DNA of 64,000 bases from Aplysia californica (Eukaryota > Mollusca > Gastropoda > Aplysiida > Aplysiidae), in contig NW_004797578.1 in the NCBI RefSeq assembly GCF_000002075.1, positions 429,629 to 493,628 of the forward strand, read 5' to 3'. The notes under the pieces were generated by a model. It was not told where the DNA came from and searched no databases. It saw only the letters and a program-made list of their open reading frames with translations. The translations under genes and the position numbers were made by a program. Below, piece after piece: positions 33,255-45,400 of the stretch (positions within the stretch are counted from its first letter, which is position 1; the number at the start of each line of letters is the position of its first letter).

Positions 33255-33466
33255 AATACTGTCTATCGGTGTGGATGATCAAATTGATAAAAGTCAAGAA
33301 AAAATTACATTATAGCACAAAAGTAAGCTAATTTGATCGTCTTCAAAGATGCTATGGCTATTTCACTTTTCGAATCAAGCCAAACTACGCGGGTCGCCAT
33401 TTTGTTTTGCCCGGAAGTTCTCGCAAGATCTACTCCTCCCCCCTCTCTCTCTCTCATTGTCTCTTT
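33255..33466. repeat. Local tandem duplication, copy 1 (second copy at 33467-33565 plus 34642-34760)
   Basis: ACTGTCTATCGGTGTGGA, GATCAAATTGA, the CTTCAAAGATGCTATGGC stretch and the YY1/ETS module recur in the same order in copy 2, which is split by the hAT element. Copy 1 therefore shows the empty site. Both copies end in short CTCTCTCT tracts. Confidence 0.8.
33395..33418. promoter_or_regulatory. YY1-like plus ETS-like module, copy 1
   Basis: CGCCATTTTG (33395-33404; AAAATGGCG-type YY1 site on the other strand) is followed 5 bp later by CCCGGAAGT (ETS-like, 33410-33418). The module sits inside a locally duplicated segment whose second copy is at 34696-34719. Function is inferred from motif shape only. 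Confidence 0.4.
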
Positions 33467-33565
33467 CTGAACACTGTCTATCGGTGTGGACGATCAAATT
33501 GACCAAACCAAAGTTAAAAAATGATTTTAAACAAGAAAACTAAATTAATTTGGTTGTCTACAAAG

Positions 33566-34641
33566 TAGTGGTGGGCCAAGAATCGATTCCAGAACCGATT
33601 CCTGCGATTACTGCCTCTGAGAAAAAGAACCGATCCCTTTTTTCGTAAACTAACGATTCTCAATTACTCTATTTTTATCTTATTTTTTCTTCAAAGAATG
33701 TATTTTTTTTTTTTTATGTTGGTGCTTTGCTATTTTCTGAAATCGAGGTCCTGAATCTTGAAGACTTTAAGAAAAAGTAGTCGGGATGCAAAGTCATTGT
33801 CAAAGATTTATAAATATCGATCCAGTGTATACAGTGTCAAAATAAAAATTTGTTCGTTGCTTTCGCCTTTTTCTCTTTCATCTGTTGTTGTTTTTAAATT
33901 ATAATAATTTTAATAATATTCCCCTCTTTCAATTCAAAATCTAAAACGTTAACGTCTGCCCACGAGGCTCTATATTATAGACTCATTTCTCGGTGTAGGT
34001 CAGTGTTGGTCTCTGACTTCATACGGTAGAGATTGGGTGGGGTAGTGCCTGGGGCAGCGCCCTCCCACCCCAAGTAATCAAAGAGGTCGGACTAACCGTT
34101 ACTCGCCGGATGTAATTGCTGGGGTCGGACAACTCGTTACTCGCCGAAAGTAGTCATGGGTTCGCGACTCGGCGGAAATAATTGCTGGGTTCGGAGTAAT
34201 TGCTACTCGCTGGAAGTAGTCATAGGTATCGCGACTCGGCGGAAATAATTGCTGGGTTCTGAGTAATTGCTACTCGCCGGAAGTAGTCATAGGTATCGCG
34301 ACTCGGCGGAAATAATTGCTGGGGTCGGAGTAATTGCTACTTGCCGGAAATAATTGGAGGTGTCGCGACTAGCTGGGAGTAATTGCAAGGTTCGGACTAA
34401 TTGCTCCTCTCCGGAGGTCATTGCAGGGGTCTGGCTAACTGCTAGTCGCTGCATATACAATCATAATACTGGGTACGGGTCGAAACCACTGGAAGAAATC
34501 ATAGAGCCATTGGAAGAAATCACATCACTGGCTATAATTTATAAAGAAAGTAATTGGGTTCGGCGCCGATTCCTACGATTCCTAGCCTTTAATATTCGGG
34601 AATCTACGGTTACCGAAAAAAACAGAAATCGCCCACCTCTA
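33566..34641. mobile_element. Complete non-autonomous hAT element, 1076 bp
   Basis: Ends are TAGTGGTGGGC (left) and GCCCACCTCTA (right, reverse complement TAGAGGTGGGC), flanked by a perfect 8-bp target duplication CTACAAAG (33558-33565 and 34642-34649). The hAT superfamily makes 8-bp duplications and uses such ends. No transposase frame is present. Internally it carries a minisatellite (34085-34440). A paralogous uninterrupted site exists at about 33341-33350. Confidence 0.9.
34085..34440. repeat. Minisatellite inside the hAT element
   Basis: Units of about 66 bp are built from two related halves, one with GGAGTAATTGCTACTCGCCG and one with TCGCGACTCGGCGGAAATAA. About five units are visible, the central three nearly identical, with divergence towards both sides. 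Confidence 0.85.
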
Positions 34642-34695
34642 CTACAAAGATGCTACGGCTATTTAACTTTCCGAATCGAGCTGAACTACGCGGGT

Positions 34696-34719
34696 CGCCA
34701 TTTTGTTTTGCCCGGAAGT
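34696..34719. promoter_or_regulatory. YY1-like plus ETS-like module, copy 2
   Basis: CGCCATTTTG and CCCGGAAGT at the same spacing as copy 1, about 1.4 kb upstream of the NOP9 start codon. The copy is separated from its left half by the hAT insertion 33566-34641. Either copy could serve a noncoding first exon of NOP9. Confidence 0.4.
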
Positions 34720-35241
34720 TCTCGCACTACTTCTCTCTCTCTCTCTTTCTCCACTGCCCACTGACAAAAGTGCACGCTTTTAGGCTAACACTAACAGAAG
34801 TAATAGATCTAGACATCTAGATCTAGATCTATAACGTTTGTTCACAGCACAGAATTCCATAATTCTGTTATCACAGTGTAGAATTCTGTGGTTCAGGGTG
34901 AACGCTTACACTGGTTGGCCTAGGCTATAAAAACGGTGAACGCCCACCGGGTGAGAATAGCCAAAAGACACGCCTGCGCTATTGAGAATAGAGGTGGCCC
35001 TAGACTATACAAATACAATGAACAAATCGGTTCGGACACTTACTAATATTTACAAATACCTCAACTTCAAGCCACCATAAATTTGAAAAGAGATCTTTCA
35101 CGCTGCTGTGATACTATTACTGGGAGCAACAAAACAACAGTCAGAGGAGTCACAGGCAATCAATGATCTTTGAGGCAATGCAGTTTCGTCGTTTGAAATT
35201 TTGCACTTTTTGTGTACAAATATAACCACTTCCGGTATTAG

Positions 35242-35736
35242 CAAAGATAGTACAAGACAAGATGGGCCACTCAGCCTAAAAAGTGTCCGCAGGAAGTATG
35301 CTCTTTGCTTCAGATGGCGCTGCAGTCTGTTTTGAAGCTCTCTTTCGTTTTTCCAGAAGAAGAATAGAAATAGCACCTCCTTGCGTGCGCAGATCGACTG
35401 CTGTTCATCAGCGGTTCGGGTACGTTCAGTGCGGAGTCTTGGGTTTTTAAAATTTTAATGACCTCTCGCCCTTCATTCTAAAGTCAAATTAAACGAAGAA
35501 AACCATCTCCTTTTCCTCCGGAAGAGGTTTTTTGTCAGCGTAATCATTTTTAAAAAGCGTTCTTCCGAAATTTATCCCAAAACTTGCTAGTTTCACTTTG
35601 ATTTTTAAAAACTCAAGTAGGGTAACTCTGTTCGCAAAGAGTGCGCTTTTGTGAAGAGGGCGCCACCAAATTTTGAGGACACTTTTTTAATTGGCTCAAA
35701 GAGAGAAGTGGCCCATCTTGTTATGTACTATCATTG
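35242..35736. mobile_element. Inverted-repeat MITE, 495 bp
   Basis: Left end CAAAGATAGTAC and right end (reverse complement) CAATGATAGTAC are each followed by nearly identical ACAAGATGGGCCACT. A 7-bp direct repeat GTATTAG flanks both sides (35235-35241, 35737-35743). Weaker inverted similarity continues inward through AAAAAGTGTCC and GGCGC. No coding capacity; superfamily not resolved (7-8 bp duplications fit hAT or P-like elements). Confidence 0.75.
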
Positions 35737-36122
35737 GTATTAGTCTTATCCATTATCTGCCCACAATGACAAATAACTTATTCACCTGCTGCCCTTTTCT
35801 TTCACTGTGTCAAAAATAAGTACCTGATACTTTAATTTAGCTGCTTTTTAAACGTTTTCATCTAGTCAGATCTTATAATGGAAGAAAACAAAGATAATTT
35901 TGACTTGATTCAAGTCTTTTGACACAGAAAATTCGACGTATTCCCCAAAGATCGCAGTGTACGATCTCTGGTTATTTGTAATCGTTTTGTGCAGGCAGTT
36001 AGATGTATAGTAGTTAACAGTCAGCAGTTCGTAAACAAACCAGCATGGTAATGATGGCATGGTTCCTTGAGCAGTGTTTTTGTTCTATTTCAATTTCACG
36101 AGTCTGAGTCCCGTCGGCACTT

Positions 36123-36139
36123 TATTTTTTTGTCCTCAG
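36123..36139 (+). promoter_or_regulatory. Probable 5'-UTR splice acceptor of NOP9
   Basis: A T-rich tract ending TTTGTCCTCAG lies 21 bp before the NOP9 start codon. It suggests that the first coding exon is the second exon of the transcript and the true promoter lies further upstream. Confidence 0.45.
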
Positions 36140-36160
36140 GTTTTTTAAAGTATTTCCAAA

Positions 36161-36401
36161 ATGCCCAAACCTAAGCGCTATTTTGAGTACAGCGAAAAGA
36201 AGTCCTTCGGTGGGAAGCAGAGACATGACGATGGTGGCGGTGGTGAACACAATCCGTCCCGCGAGAGACGAGGAGTCCTCTCTGAGGAGGTTATGTCTTA
36301 CTATAGACAAGTCTCCGCAACTTTAGAAACAGGTTTTGATGAAGATAATCCAGAAGTCAAAGGTAAGCTCTAATTTTGCAACCTCATACTCGTTGAAAGA
36401 A

Positions 36402-36466
<65 letters not shown>

Positions 36467-39400
36467 CCCCCCCCCCCCCTCTCTTCTCTCTCTCTCAAAT
36501 ATTTCTTCCATGTTGATATGTCTGTTCCCATAACTTTATGATGATTCATTGTTTGTAGCTCTCTGTACCAGCCAAAGAGGAATCATTTTGTGATAGATTT
36601 TAAATGTTCTTGTTTCAGATCAGTTCCTGGCCAATGTTTTCTCTTCTTTGAAAGACGAGTGTGTGTCCGTGTCACAGAACCAGACTGTGAGCAAGATCCT
36701 GGAGGTTCTCCTCTCTCACAGTCCTGCCAGCCACATGCGCCCTGTGTTCTGCAAGTTCTGCAAGGAGCTCACCATTGTTGTATTTGATGCCTTCGCCAGC
36801 CATGTGTTCCAGGCACTCATCCAGTACTTACCGCTCATGTTTGTACAGAAGGACGAGGAAGATGATGAAGAGATGATCAAGCAAGTAAAAGTAAGTGTCG
36901 TGTTTGCTCTGTGCTGCCACATTTCGCAACCTAAGTGCTTTGTTGTCGCCTGTCCTTTTTTTTTAAAAGTGAAAGCGCTGGGGTCGCGATTTGTTTTTGA
37001 AAGCTCTTTTACACGTGATAAATTTTTCTGTTTAAATAGACGGGTAAAATCTGTGTGAACTCATTGTGGAGGCATGGAGGTCAAATTCTTAAATGTTTGT
37101 GTCTCAATGTGAGACTGTCCCATTCAGCAGTATTTGAATCAGCTACTCTAACAATAGTGAAGTAATATTCAATCTTAAAATGAATTCTTACTTAAATTCT
37201 TCCATAAATTTATTAAAATTACGTCTCCTTTGATTTTTAACAATGTCTAGTGATTTTGACTTTTTGGGTGCAAGCAAGGCTCTATTTATTTCTACCCATT
37301 TTCCCAATTGACTTATTATGGACCCATTCTTCTGCCATAGAAATATAAGAACATTTTTTTGAAGGGGGGATGCATTTGGACCGCTTGATACAGTAACAGG
37401 AGGATCAGATCTGAGAACCACATTCTTAGTATTCAATGATTAAAATGCTGTGCAGCGTAGCGCACCTACTCCTAATACTCCTATGTTGGAAACCTTAGGT
37501 GTGTATACATTAAATGATAGCTTGTCACTGCATGAAAAGATTGGCGATGAAAACTTGATCTGTGGTTGAGCATTTTTTTAGAATCAATACCCAGCCCATG
37601 ATTCAAGGATTGCCAGATTTTCAATGTCACTACTTCCCATGCTCCCTCAGTTCTTCAAATATGCCATTCAGTACATGCTCTCTTCCAATGTCTTTAGATC
37701 CGGAGCTATTCATTTCATTGTTGAACTGCTAGCTTTAGATTGATTGGAGTCTCTTTTATTGTTATCTAGAATAATATTGAAGAATTATTATCTCCGCTGT
37801 CTATCTAAAAAAGAAGCTGCTAAGTGGCTTATTTAGCACTTTTTTGTTTCATCTTAAAGCCTTGAAAAAAAACAACAACTCTAAAACACACAGTAAACTT
37901 CTTTCAAATGCACTAATTTTAGAACACACATAGTTTTTCTTCCATTTCTAATGTCTCATGAAAGGCTGGACCAGATAAGAGAAGAAACTATTCTTTACTA
38001 CAAAGCATGACCCCCAACATCTACTGAGAAGATGAACTACAGCAATGTCACAAATTCTACGTCTCGCCAGTAGACGTGTCAACTTCTCAGAATTTATTCT
38101 TTTTTTTTTTTTCTTCCTTTTTTCTTTTTCAGGAATCCGCTCAAGTGCTGTTCTCCTTCATGGAGTCTCACCTTCGGGACATTATGACTCATGTCTATGG
38201 TAGTCATGTTCTTCGTACTTTGCTCGAGGTCTTGGGGGGAGTTGTTGTCACAGATGATATTGTACGAAGTCGTGTTTCCCGAAGTCAGAGCATGAAAAAA
38301 GTTGGTAAGTCCTGCTCTGATTTGTTTTTGCTGAAAGTAGTTGCAATGCCTGGTTTCTGGTTACTGTTTCAATGGTTCATTAGAGAGGGTTGCTTGTTTG
38401 CTCTGTCTTAAGTTCTAGACATGTAATTTAGAGGTTTTACCTCAACTGATTTTTCTGTCTTTCCCTGTATTATAACTCTTTCCCTCTTTGCTAGTGTTTC
38501 TTTTAACTCGAACTGGAATACTTAAGATGTACTAAGAAGGTTATAGTCTAATAGTGAAATAAGAAAATAAAGCTCTTTTCTTTTTTCTTAGCATCTTATC
38601 AAACATTTATTATGATGAGTCACTGATAGGAACTCTTTGATTGATGTCATAGTCATAGATATGTTTGTTTTTCTTGAGGTTTGAGCCTTTTGATGAGCCT
38701 TGTGCAGTCAAACCTGCCCTGACGGCCACCTGTACAAATGGCCACTTTCCATTCCCCCTTGCGTTTTTTCTGTATATAATTTAACTGTATAAAGCGGGCA
38801 CCTGTCCAACACGGCCACGGCCACCATATTTTAACACACAACCCCTATCACACTAAGCAATAACACCTGTCTTAGACGGCCACCTTAGTGGCTCCATTAC
38901 GTTTTGTCATAAATTGTGCATTGGCCCCTGGCGTTGTTGTGAGCGAGCCGTCATAATTCAATCACCTGTCGTTTTTGTTAGGTAGTCCCTCCAACCGATC
39001 ATGTTGCGTAGGCCCCTCCCACTGTTGACCAATAGCAACCAATTTTCAGCTGCTTGTGAGGTAAACCTGTGATCCCTCATATACCATAAGCCCCGCCCAG
39101 AACTCATACACAAATCGTAAGTGAGATGAGTGGTCACTGTTTACCCAGTTTGTAACAAAGTAACACAGGACGTCAACATGAACTTGTGACAGAAGCGTCG
39201 CTCGTTCTCAGAGGGGTGGCGACCCATGTGTTTGTTTTAACATGGCACTCGGTCTTCCTCGTCTTATACATTGCATTTTATTGTCACCCTTGTGCAAAAT
39301 CAGCAACAAAATATTAATTACAAACAAAATACAAACCACCACCAACAACAATGCGGCTACTTTCGATTGGAACCTCAGATGGGAATGGTTTGTTTTCTTC

Positions 39401-42400
39401 ATTTTGATCAGTCCTGCCTAAGACGGCCACCTGTCTTATACTGCCACTTTTCTCCTTGACAATGGGTGGCCGTCTTACACAGGTTTGACTGTACTTTCCT
39501 TTTACCTTCTATTTTCAGTGTCCATGATTTAACAATGCTTATTAATTATAGAATGTAACCTCGATGGATCATTTCCTGAATTTTCTACTTTGTCCAGCCG
39601 ACAGACCTGAAGTTGACAGTGGTGTTTTGAAATCATTTAGCGAGGAGCAGAAGTCCTGGTTTGAGACACTCTCACAGAAGTTGATCAAGCTGTGCAATTA
39701 TGAAGGTTTGTATTGTGTTCTTTACAGCTGTTGTGCTTTTCTCATGTGAATAGAACAAGGGAGGTTCCCACTTCTTTACTCTCCCTAATTGTTGCAGTCT
39801 ATCAGTCTTGCTTTCTACTTGCACTGTATGACTTTACTGCCTCTTTCTGTTGTTTCTGTCTGTTGGTCAAGCTTTCTACTAGCGCAAACTGATTGTCATT
39901 GTATTTAATAACTTGTGTGTGGGACGAGGGTTGCCTCTCTGTAGTGGCAAAAGAAAGTTGTACACCCTCATGATTATGAGCATTGATCTTTGTTCTCTCT
40001 TGGCATTTTTGTTCAACTTCAGATTTGGTCTCTCTTGTGTGTGGGTGGTTGGTGGGTGCTCTGGTGTTTTTTGCTCCTTCTTTCCTTTCAAACATCTGTC
40101 GTCCTTATCTCCCCTCCTTCTATTTTGTGTTTGTTACTCTCTTGTAACACCTCTAATCTTCAGCAGTTATATGACCTTATTATGTTGCAAGTGCCGTATT
40201 TTCTTACTAAAACAAACAAACCTCTCTTTTGCTTCAATAATAATCGCAGACTCTGTATGCAGTTATAGAAAGTGTATGTGCTGTGTGCCCTATGGTGATG
40301 GAATGTATGAATGTGTGTCAAAATAGGTCAGTATAATATGTGTTAGGAAATGCTTTAGTACAGCTTGTAACTGTTTGCTATATTATATTTTTTCTGTGGG
40401 TGGTTGGCGGGTGCTCTGGTGTGGTTTGCTTCTTCTTTCCTATGAAACATCTATCGTACTTATCTCCCCTTCTTCTTTTTTATGTTTGTTACTCTCTTGT
40501 AACACCTCTAATCTTCTGGCGCTCCTATAACCTAATGCAGTTGCGAACGCCCTAAAACCTCTACTAAAACTAAAACTAAACATACCTCTTCTTATTGTCC
40601 AGATCACCTGAGCGACAATAATTACAGCCCAGTGCTCCAAACAGTTCTGCTGATTCTGAGCAAAACTTCCCCATCTGAGTATGACAAATTGGTTGACACC
40701 ATATTAGAAAAGACCTGCATGCTGGCAAATCAGGAAGATATTCCAGCTGATGACATTGTAAACAGGTTTGTTATAACACATAATGTTAGAGAACTCGGGA
40801 TATTAGGGAGAGAGAAATTTCTGCCCACCCCCTTTTACCCCTCCTCTGGGCTTCTGACTCTTTCTACTGCTACTCCTTGGCTCCTTCTTACTGCTGTCTT
40901 TCAACCGTACCCCTGATCTTCTGGTAGGAAATATCTACATCTAGCCTTCTCGGACAAGGGTGAAAAGTCTCGGAGGTCTCATGCGCAAGTTGCACATGTT
41001 AAAGATCCCTTGGTGGCCAAAAGTCGATAAGAGTAGGCTTCGGCTGCCACCCGGGAAAAATTCAAAATTTTCTACCTACTGAAAATGTTCAATGTGTCCC
41101 CCCGCCTGTGCTCATATGGCTGTATGCAGTTGCGAGCGCTGTAAAACACTTACCAAAAAGAATATATAAATAAGTTGTCCTACTAGCTTTCTCCTATGAG
41201 TATGAGGGTGAAGTTCTGAGACGAACTCATCTCTTTCCTATGACCCAGAAAATCATTTAGCAATCAGTAAGTTAAATGCTGTCAGGAATATATATATAAA
41301 AACACACTAGAAATGTTTCACAACTTGAAAAAAAAAATGTGTTTTGTAATACACTTTATACATTTCTAAAATATTTTGTAGCTTTTAAGTTGTTGTGTTA
41401 GACTGCAATTGGGGATTTTAAAATAACTTTTGTTTGTCAAATAGAGAAAAATAGTCTTTGTTTATTAGTCGACTATAAGAGAAATAAGTAGGCAGATTGT
41501 GGTAAATGCTCCAAGTGAAGACATCTGTTCCTTTTTTTTTTTATTGTTGTTGTTCTTATTTATCTGAAATTTTATTTCGTAAGTTTTTGTTCACAAATTC
41601 TTTTTACTGATCACTCAATTTTTTTGTTCAAACTTAACTTTTAAGTTGGTTGGGCTTTTGGTGGGGGTTTGTGGTATTTTTTGGGTGTGTTTTTTTTTTG
41701 TTTGGGGTTTTTTTGGAACAATTTTGTGATGTATCGTTGCAGATTACCTCTTCTTGTCCAGGATAACATTGGCTCTTTCGTTGTGGAGCTGATCATCTCT
41801 CTGAGTTCTGGGCCCAGGTTTGAGGAGCTTTACAACTTACTCTTCAAAGGAAAGCTGCTGTTTTTTGCTGTTCATCCATTTGCAAATTATGTTCTTCAGA
41901 AAATGTTGTCAACAATCTCTGAGAAAAAACTGGTATGTTGTGGTGATTTTTGACATGTGTGTTGGGGTAGGGGGGAAATTGGTGGGGAAACTGCTTTGCG
42001 TATTGCCTAATTTGACTCGTCGTAATTGCTTTCTTCCCTGCTGTGTATGCATGGGTATGGCAGTGTTAAAGGCATTGCTGGTGAAAATTTCACCTTTTGA
42101 AGTTTACATTTGAAGGCCTTAGTTAATGGAAAAGCAATCACCAGTTTAGTTTTGTATGGAAATAAAATTAAATGTGCTTTGTTTTCTAACATGAATCAAA
42201 TCCACAGAATTGATAAGTAGATGATATTCAGTCCTTGTCATGAAATCAAATTGAAGAGCACAGGGGAGAAACTACGGTAGTCACAAACTGGAAATTGTGA
42301 GGGTGCCGATTTTAAAAGATTGTGGACTCATAACGTCATATTTGTTTGACTTGTGGTTTATTGTTAAGTGTTGTTGAATGAGAAATCTAACAACTGTAAT

Positions 42401-45400
42401 CAACCAACAGTTGAACAGAAATTCGGTTATGAGACAACAAGCGTTCAAAATTGGTATCCGGGCGATTTTCTGTTTGTGACTACCGTCGCTTTCCCCCTGT
42501 AGTCTTCAATTGTATTTGACAGACTGGCTGAGTTGAGAATGCTGTGCTTTTAGGAAGAAGTTAATGTGAACTATACTGGTTATTGGTCTCTTGGCTGTAT
42601 CATTTCCTAATTTTGTCTCAGAATTTGAATTGGATTTAATTTGGTGGGTGGTCGGCGGGTGCTCTGGTGTGGTTTGCTTCTTCTTTCCTATCAAACATCT
42701 GTCGTCTTTATTTCCCCTCCTTCTTTTTTGTGTTTGTTACTCTCTTGTAACACCTCTAATCTTCGGCACTTATATTATACGACCTTATTGTGTTGCAAGT
42801 GCCGTAATACTCTTACTGAAATGAAAAAACATTTAATTTGAAGTACTGATGATGAATTTTTGGAAAGCCGTCTTTATCTAAAGTGTTTTGGTTGTGGGTC
42901 CTATAGATGCAGAATATCCTTGACGACATCAGCAAGTACATTGAGGATATCCTGGCTGTGAACCACTGCGGTATCGTCACAAAACTGGCCGAGGCCTGTC
43001 AGAGGACTGGGGTTGGGCAGGAGCAGTTTTTGCAGGTAATTGAAGGGTTCTCATAATAGTAATAATAAATAGCATTTGTATAGCGCATGTTCCTACTCGA
43101 AAGCAAGCTCTTTGTGCTTTACACTACATTATTACACCAGCAGACCATAGAACACTCAGAAACATTCTCAGCCTCCCGGGAAGCATGCAGTGCAAGCAGC
43201 TGGTTAAGTGCTCAAACACTAACAAACTGACAAGATCTTTCACTGTCTATAGCTGGGTACCCGTTCCCACCTGGTCAAGTGCTCAAACACTAACAAACTG
43301 ACAAGATCTTTCACTGTCTATAGCTGGGTACCCATTCCCACCTGGGTGAAGTGAGGAAAATTCATGTAAAGCGTCTTTCCCGTGGGGTAAAGACTTAATG
43401 ATGAAATAGGGCATGCCGTTAGCTCCGTTGATATTGTGCTGGGCTATGGTGTGAATGACCCAGATTTGTTTATGTATCTTTATTGGAAAGTTCTTGAATT
43501 TGGGTTGTTGGAGATATCAAGGCTCTCTGTCCTTTTGGCTTAGTCCGCTCATCAACCCCCGGGGCAGTGCTATTTCTGGGGTGCCTTGATAGTCGAAGCA
43601 GACTTTGTGCTGTTGAAGCTAGAGAAGTGAGCAGAGTAAGCCTGATTCCCTGTAAGGACTTCTCGGTTGACCTCCACCCCTTGGCGCTCATGTGACCTTC
43701 TGCAGTTGTGAGTGCCGTAAAAACTCTACTAAACCTAAACATTAGTCCTCTCAGAGATGGACAGTGAATTTGGAGGACTTGCCTGCCGTTTAAATAGCTT
43801 TACATTGTTAAGAGGGATGATAAACCCATTGTAATGATTTCAGATAGTGATGTTTCTATTTTACTTGCCTTAAAATGAGCTATGTAGATTTCATTCTTAT
43901 TTTAAAGTGTCGATTGTCAGTAAAACCCTTAATTTGTTTGTGCTCAATTTGAAAAAAGCCAATTGCACAGACAAGGTTCTTCATAGTGACTCCTTATCTT
44001 ATGTGTTATTGAAAAAGCTGTTCTCTCTTTTAGAAATAACATTGGTATGCATTTCCTCTACTCATTCTGTGATATGGGTCCTGAAATTGCCTGAAGTCTT
44101 TGAGGGTTGTTTTTGTTGGGTTTTTTTATTCATTGGATAACAGTAGATATGTTTGTAACAGAATTTGTTTCAGGTAATCTTGGTGATAAAAATAACTTGG
44201 TGCTTGATACCTATTTTTGTACTTCACTTATCAAACCACCCCCCCCCCCCCCCACCCCCCAGAACAAGAACTCATTGAGAAACATACATTATGACTGCAC
44301 ATACAATGTTTGTGGTTCTCAGGTCCTTATGTCGGCTTTTCACTGCTATGAGCCAGAGTCAAAGCGGACCAAGATTGTGCCTCTCGTGGCATCATTCCAG
44401 ACATATGAGGTTTTTTACAAGGCTGCTGAAGATTCAAAGGAAGAAGGGGCCAGTGTAAGTTATATGTGTGTTTTGAATATCTTTCGTTTCATATTTCAAA
44501 TATAGCACTCCTGTTTCGTAATATTGGAATGCCTGACATGACTCCTTTAGGATTAAAAAATAAGTAAATCTAATCTAATTTTAGATTTGATTGAAACTGA
44601 GATCTCTCCATGATGGGTAAATAGGGATGCCTCATGTGTATATGCGATCAAAGTCCTACTTTGTTACTGTATGAAAGCATGAACTTATCAGTGCAAGTGT
44701 GATTAAAGCCACCTGTTAGCTCTCTTCATGACTACAAGAATTTCAGCATCACTGCAACCTGCACTCCCCCATCTTTCCAACTCAAACTCAAGTACATGCT
44801 CTCTTTCAGTTTTGTGGTTAGGCAACTGGGCTCGAAATCGTGAGATTGTGGGTTCGGGGGTTCGAGCCTCAGCTCGGTCCGACGTTGTGTCCCTGGGAAA
44901 GGCACTTTACACGAACTTCCCACTTGGCTCGGTCCTATCGGAGGCGGACGTTAAACTAGGAGGTCCCGCCCCTTAAATAACCTAATAGTGTTGATAGGGG
45001 CGTTAAACCTATACCGGGGTCTCTCGTGGCCTAGAGGTTAAGGTGTTGGCCTCTCATTCAAAGGTCCCGGGTTCGAATCCGGGTAGCGACCAAAAAATTT
45101 TCTTCTCTGAAATTGTCTCCTTTCACCTCCTTTCCTGCTCTCTAGCAATGTTCTGTTGTCTGCTTTCATTTCCACTTTCTGCCCACCACCCCCTCACCTC
45201 CTTTGCCCCCTCCTCTGGGCTCCTGACTCTTTCTGCAGCCTTTCTACTGTTACTCATTGGCTCCTCCTTACTACTGTCTTTCTGCCACACCCCTGATCTT
45301 CTGGTAAGAAAGATCTACACCTAGCCTTTTCGGACAAGGGCGAAAAATCTCGGAGGGCCCGTGTGCAAGTTGCGCACGTTAAAGATCCCTTGGTGGTCTA

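Noticed and set aside
36143-36160. Additional upstream coding sequence for NOP9
   Set aside because: The stretch between the putative acceptor and the ATG contains an in-frame stop (TAA in TTTTTTAAAG) and no upstream start.
40801-40916. Small coding exon (frame reading into NOP9 intron 5)
   Set aside because: The sequence is the body of a truncated SINE-A and the frame is a read-through of the exon 5 donor.
45013-45085. tRNA-Glu gene
   Set aside because: A and B boxes and a near-complete acceptor stem are present, but the same sequence heads several ~520-bp dispersed SINE-A copies with target duplications, so it is a SINE head.
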